Positions 62,696 through 64,000 of a stretch of 64,000 nucleotides of DNA are shown here, in pieces. Made by a program: the position numbers and the translations under genes. The stretch's first letter is position 1. Every line of letters begins with the position of its first letter. Under the pieces are notes generated by a model. It was not told the origin of the DNA and did not search any database. It saw nothing but the letters and a program-made list of their open reading frames with translations. Origin of the DNA: Olsenella profusa F0195 (lineage in GTDB: Bacteria > Actinomycetota > Coriobacteriia > Coriobacteriales > Atopobiaceae); the NCBI RefSeq assembly GCF_000468755.1, contig NZ_AWEZ01000045.1:186001-250000 (forward strand), written 5' to 3'.

Positions 62696-63327
62696 TGCCT
62701 GTCTCCTATACGGTTGAGCAGCGGCGCTTCCTGGGGCGCATCGAACAGGCCCTGCGTGATCACATGCAGAGGGCCGAGCCGCGGCGCTACGAGCACTCGC
62801 TCTCGGTCGCGCGCACGGCCGAGGACATGGCCCTGCGCTACGCGCAGGATCCCTTCGAGGCACGTGTGGCAGGGACGTTGCATGACTGGGACAAGGTGCT
62901 CTCCAACGACGAGCAGCTTGCGCTCGCCCGTCGGCAGGGCGTCGATATGGGTGTCGACCTCGAGCTGGTGTGCCCCCTCCTGCATGGCATCACGGCGGCG
63001 GGGCACCTGCGTGAGGAGGTTCCCGGGCTCTCCGATGCGGTGCTGCGGGCCATCGCCCTCCACACCCTAGGCTCGACTGACATGCGGCCCCTTGACATGA
63101 TCGTCTTCGTGGCCGACGCCATCGAGCCCCTGAGGCCCTCGAGCGAGGGCATCGACCAGGTTCGGGCCCTCGTGCGCGCCGGCGCCCCGCTCGCCGAGGC
63201 CTATGCCTCCTGCTTCTGCTCGGGCGTCGAGTACGTCATCCGCACGCGACGCTACCTCTACCCCAAGACGCTGGACATCTACAATCACCTGGTCCTCACC
63301 CGGCGCGAAGCCGCAAGGACCCACTAG
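62695..63327 (+). CDS. yqeK: YqeK-like HD-domain hydrolase (bis(nucleosyl) tetraphosphatase)
   Basis: Metal-dependent HD phosphohydrolase of 210 residues; family members cut diadenosine tetraphosphate symmetrically. The HD set is visible: His34 (RRYEHSLSVA), the His63-Asp64 pair in TLHDWDK, LLHGITAA and a late VFVADAIEP. It commonly sits between nadD and rsfS, as here. The ATG overlaps the nadD stop; a GTG 3 bases upstream is an alternative. Confidence 0.9.
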   Translation: MPVSYTVEQRRFLGRIEQALRDHMQRAEPRRYEHSLSVARTAEDMALRYAQDPFEARVAGTLHDWDKVLSNDEQLALARRQGVDMGVDLELVCPLLHGITAAGHLREEVPGLSDAVLRAIALHTLGSTDMRPLDMIVFVADAIEPLRPSSEGIDQVRALVRAGAPLAEAYASCFCSGVEYVIRTRRYLYPKTLDIYNHLVLTRREAARTH

Positions 63328-63339
63328 GGAGGCATCACC

Positions 63340-63747
63340 ATGGCCCAGACACCCCTCGCCATCGCTCGGGTTGCCGCCGCGGCGGCCGACGGCAGGAAGG
63401 CGACCGACATCGTGCTCATCGACCTCACCGGGATCTCGGATGTATGCGACTACTTCCTCATCTGTACGGTGGCCAACGGCCCCCAGATGGATTCCGTCCT
63501 CGAGGGCATCCGCGAGAGCGTGGCTGCCATCTGTGGCATCAAGCCCATCTCGACGGAGGGGCGCGAGGGCGGCACCTGGGTCGTCATGGATTACGGCCCG
63601 CTGGTGGCACACGTCTTCAAGCCTGAGGCGCGCGACCACTTCAGACTCGAGCGACTGTGGGGAGAGGCGCCACGGATTCCGCTCGATCTCAAGGGGGCGA
63701 CGGCAGCGCCTGTCGGGAGCCTGGATGACGCCGTGGGGGAGCGCTGA
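63340..63747 (+). CDS. rsfS: Ribosomal silencing factor RsfS
   Basis: Binds L14 and blocks joining of ribosomal subunits during starvation. The 135-residue protein has the family text ATDIVLIDLTGISDVCDYFLICT at about residues 26-48 and WVVMDYGPLVAHVF late in the protein. A short Ala/Asp-rich tail follows. GGGAGG precedes the ATG. It is the last gene of the obgE-proB-nadD-yqeK-rsfS run. Confidence 0.95.
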   Translation: MAQTPLAIARVAAAAADGRKATDIVLIDLTGISDVCDYFLICTVANGPQMDSVLEGIRESVAAICGIKPISTEGREGGTWVVMDYGPLVAHVFKPEARDHFRLERLWGEAPRIPLDLKGATAAPVGSLDDAVGER

Positions 63748-63771
63748 GGGTGCCGAGGGGGCGCGTTGGGC

Positions 63772-64000
63772 CTAGCCCTTGCCCCGCATGGAGGAGGGGA
63801 GCGTGCTCGAGCTCTTGAGGCGCAGGTCACGTCCCATGCTGAGGGAGTCCCTGCCAAAGCGGGCGCGAATCTCGTCCTCGACGGCGCTCAGGCTGCGGCG
63901 CTGCTCCCGTAGCCTGCGGCTTTCTGCCTCAGGGGCATCCCGCTCCCCAAAGAGCGAGAGCTGGGTCTGCGTGGGGGCGGACAGCCTGCTCATCCCCACG
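63772..64000 (-). CDS. dinB: DNA polymerase IV (DinB), C-terminal end only
   Basis: Only the last 75 or so residues are inside the window; the gene continues past the right edge. The visible part contains a canonical sliding-clamp motif QLSLF and a tail RARFGRDSLSMGRDL similar to the end of Y-family DinB proteins (RxRFGxDxxxxG). It is convergent with rsfS, with a 24-base gap. The assignment rests on this short tail alone, so a related Y-family protein is possible. Confidence 0.6.
   Translation of the reverse strand, partial: VGMSRLSAPTQTQLSLFGERDAPEAESRRLREQRRSLSAVEDEIRARFGRDSLSMGRDLRLKSSSTLPSSMRGKG

Overview
The window is a gene-dense, high-GC bacterial chromosome segment with short spacers and many ATGA/GTGA overlaps. 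No insertion sequence, prophage or CRISPR array was seen. The mix of genes suggests an anaerobic actinobacterium of the class Coriobacteriia, probably the Olsenella/Atopobium group. That placement is inferred from gene content and not tested by any search. The relevant content is an [FeFe] hydrogenase, an arginine deiminase pathway, ATP-dependent PEP carboxykinase, Pta, galactofuranose genes, a fused ECF ATPase and a rod-shape operon.

Left part (1-21443): PEP carboxykinase is followed by a PhnD-PhnC-PhnE-PhnE importer with a cytosolic 5'-nucleotidase-like metallophosphatase. Next comes a translationally coupled pair: an iron-sulfur GltD-like NAD(P)H oxidoreductase and a multi-cluster [FeFe] hydrogenase. 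Pta, UDP-galactopyranose mutase and two glycosyltransferases follow. A minus-strand run carries a P1 peptidase, Maf, a ferredoxin and an Fe-S RNA uracil methyltransferase, and then come arcA and arcB on the plus strand.

Middle (21444-42532): an AT-rich regulatory spacer precedes a ribose-type sugar ABC importer with L-arabinose isomerase, a ribulokinase-like kinase and a convergent LacI regulator. TrpS, a YgjP-like metalloprotease and 5-formyl-THF cyclo-ligase follow. A minus-strand operon then encodes the whole route from DAHP to prephenate and on to the Phe and Tyr branches: aroF, tyrA, aroB, aroA, aroC, pheA, an aroE-aroK fusion, and a type II dehydroquinase. The dehydroquinase carries an N-terminal domain that looks like a PTS glucose-family EIIB domain with its phospho-cysteine. 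This fusion is the most unusual gene in the window. The operon sits directly behind a tRNA-Arg gene and its hairpin terminator.

Right part (42648-64000): aconitase is followed by two uncharacterised membrane proteins (zinc-ribbon and TPR), a cyclophilin, and the elongation operon mreB-mreC-mreD-PBP2-rodA with a DUF697-like membrane protein at its end. rplU and rpmA follow. An ECF vitamin or amino-acid importer (S, fused A-A', T) is inserted before obgE, and then come proB, nadD, yqeK and rsfS. The C-terminal end of a DNA polymerase IV gene enters from the right edge.
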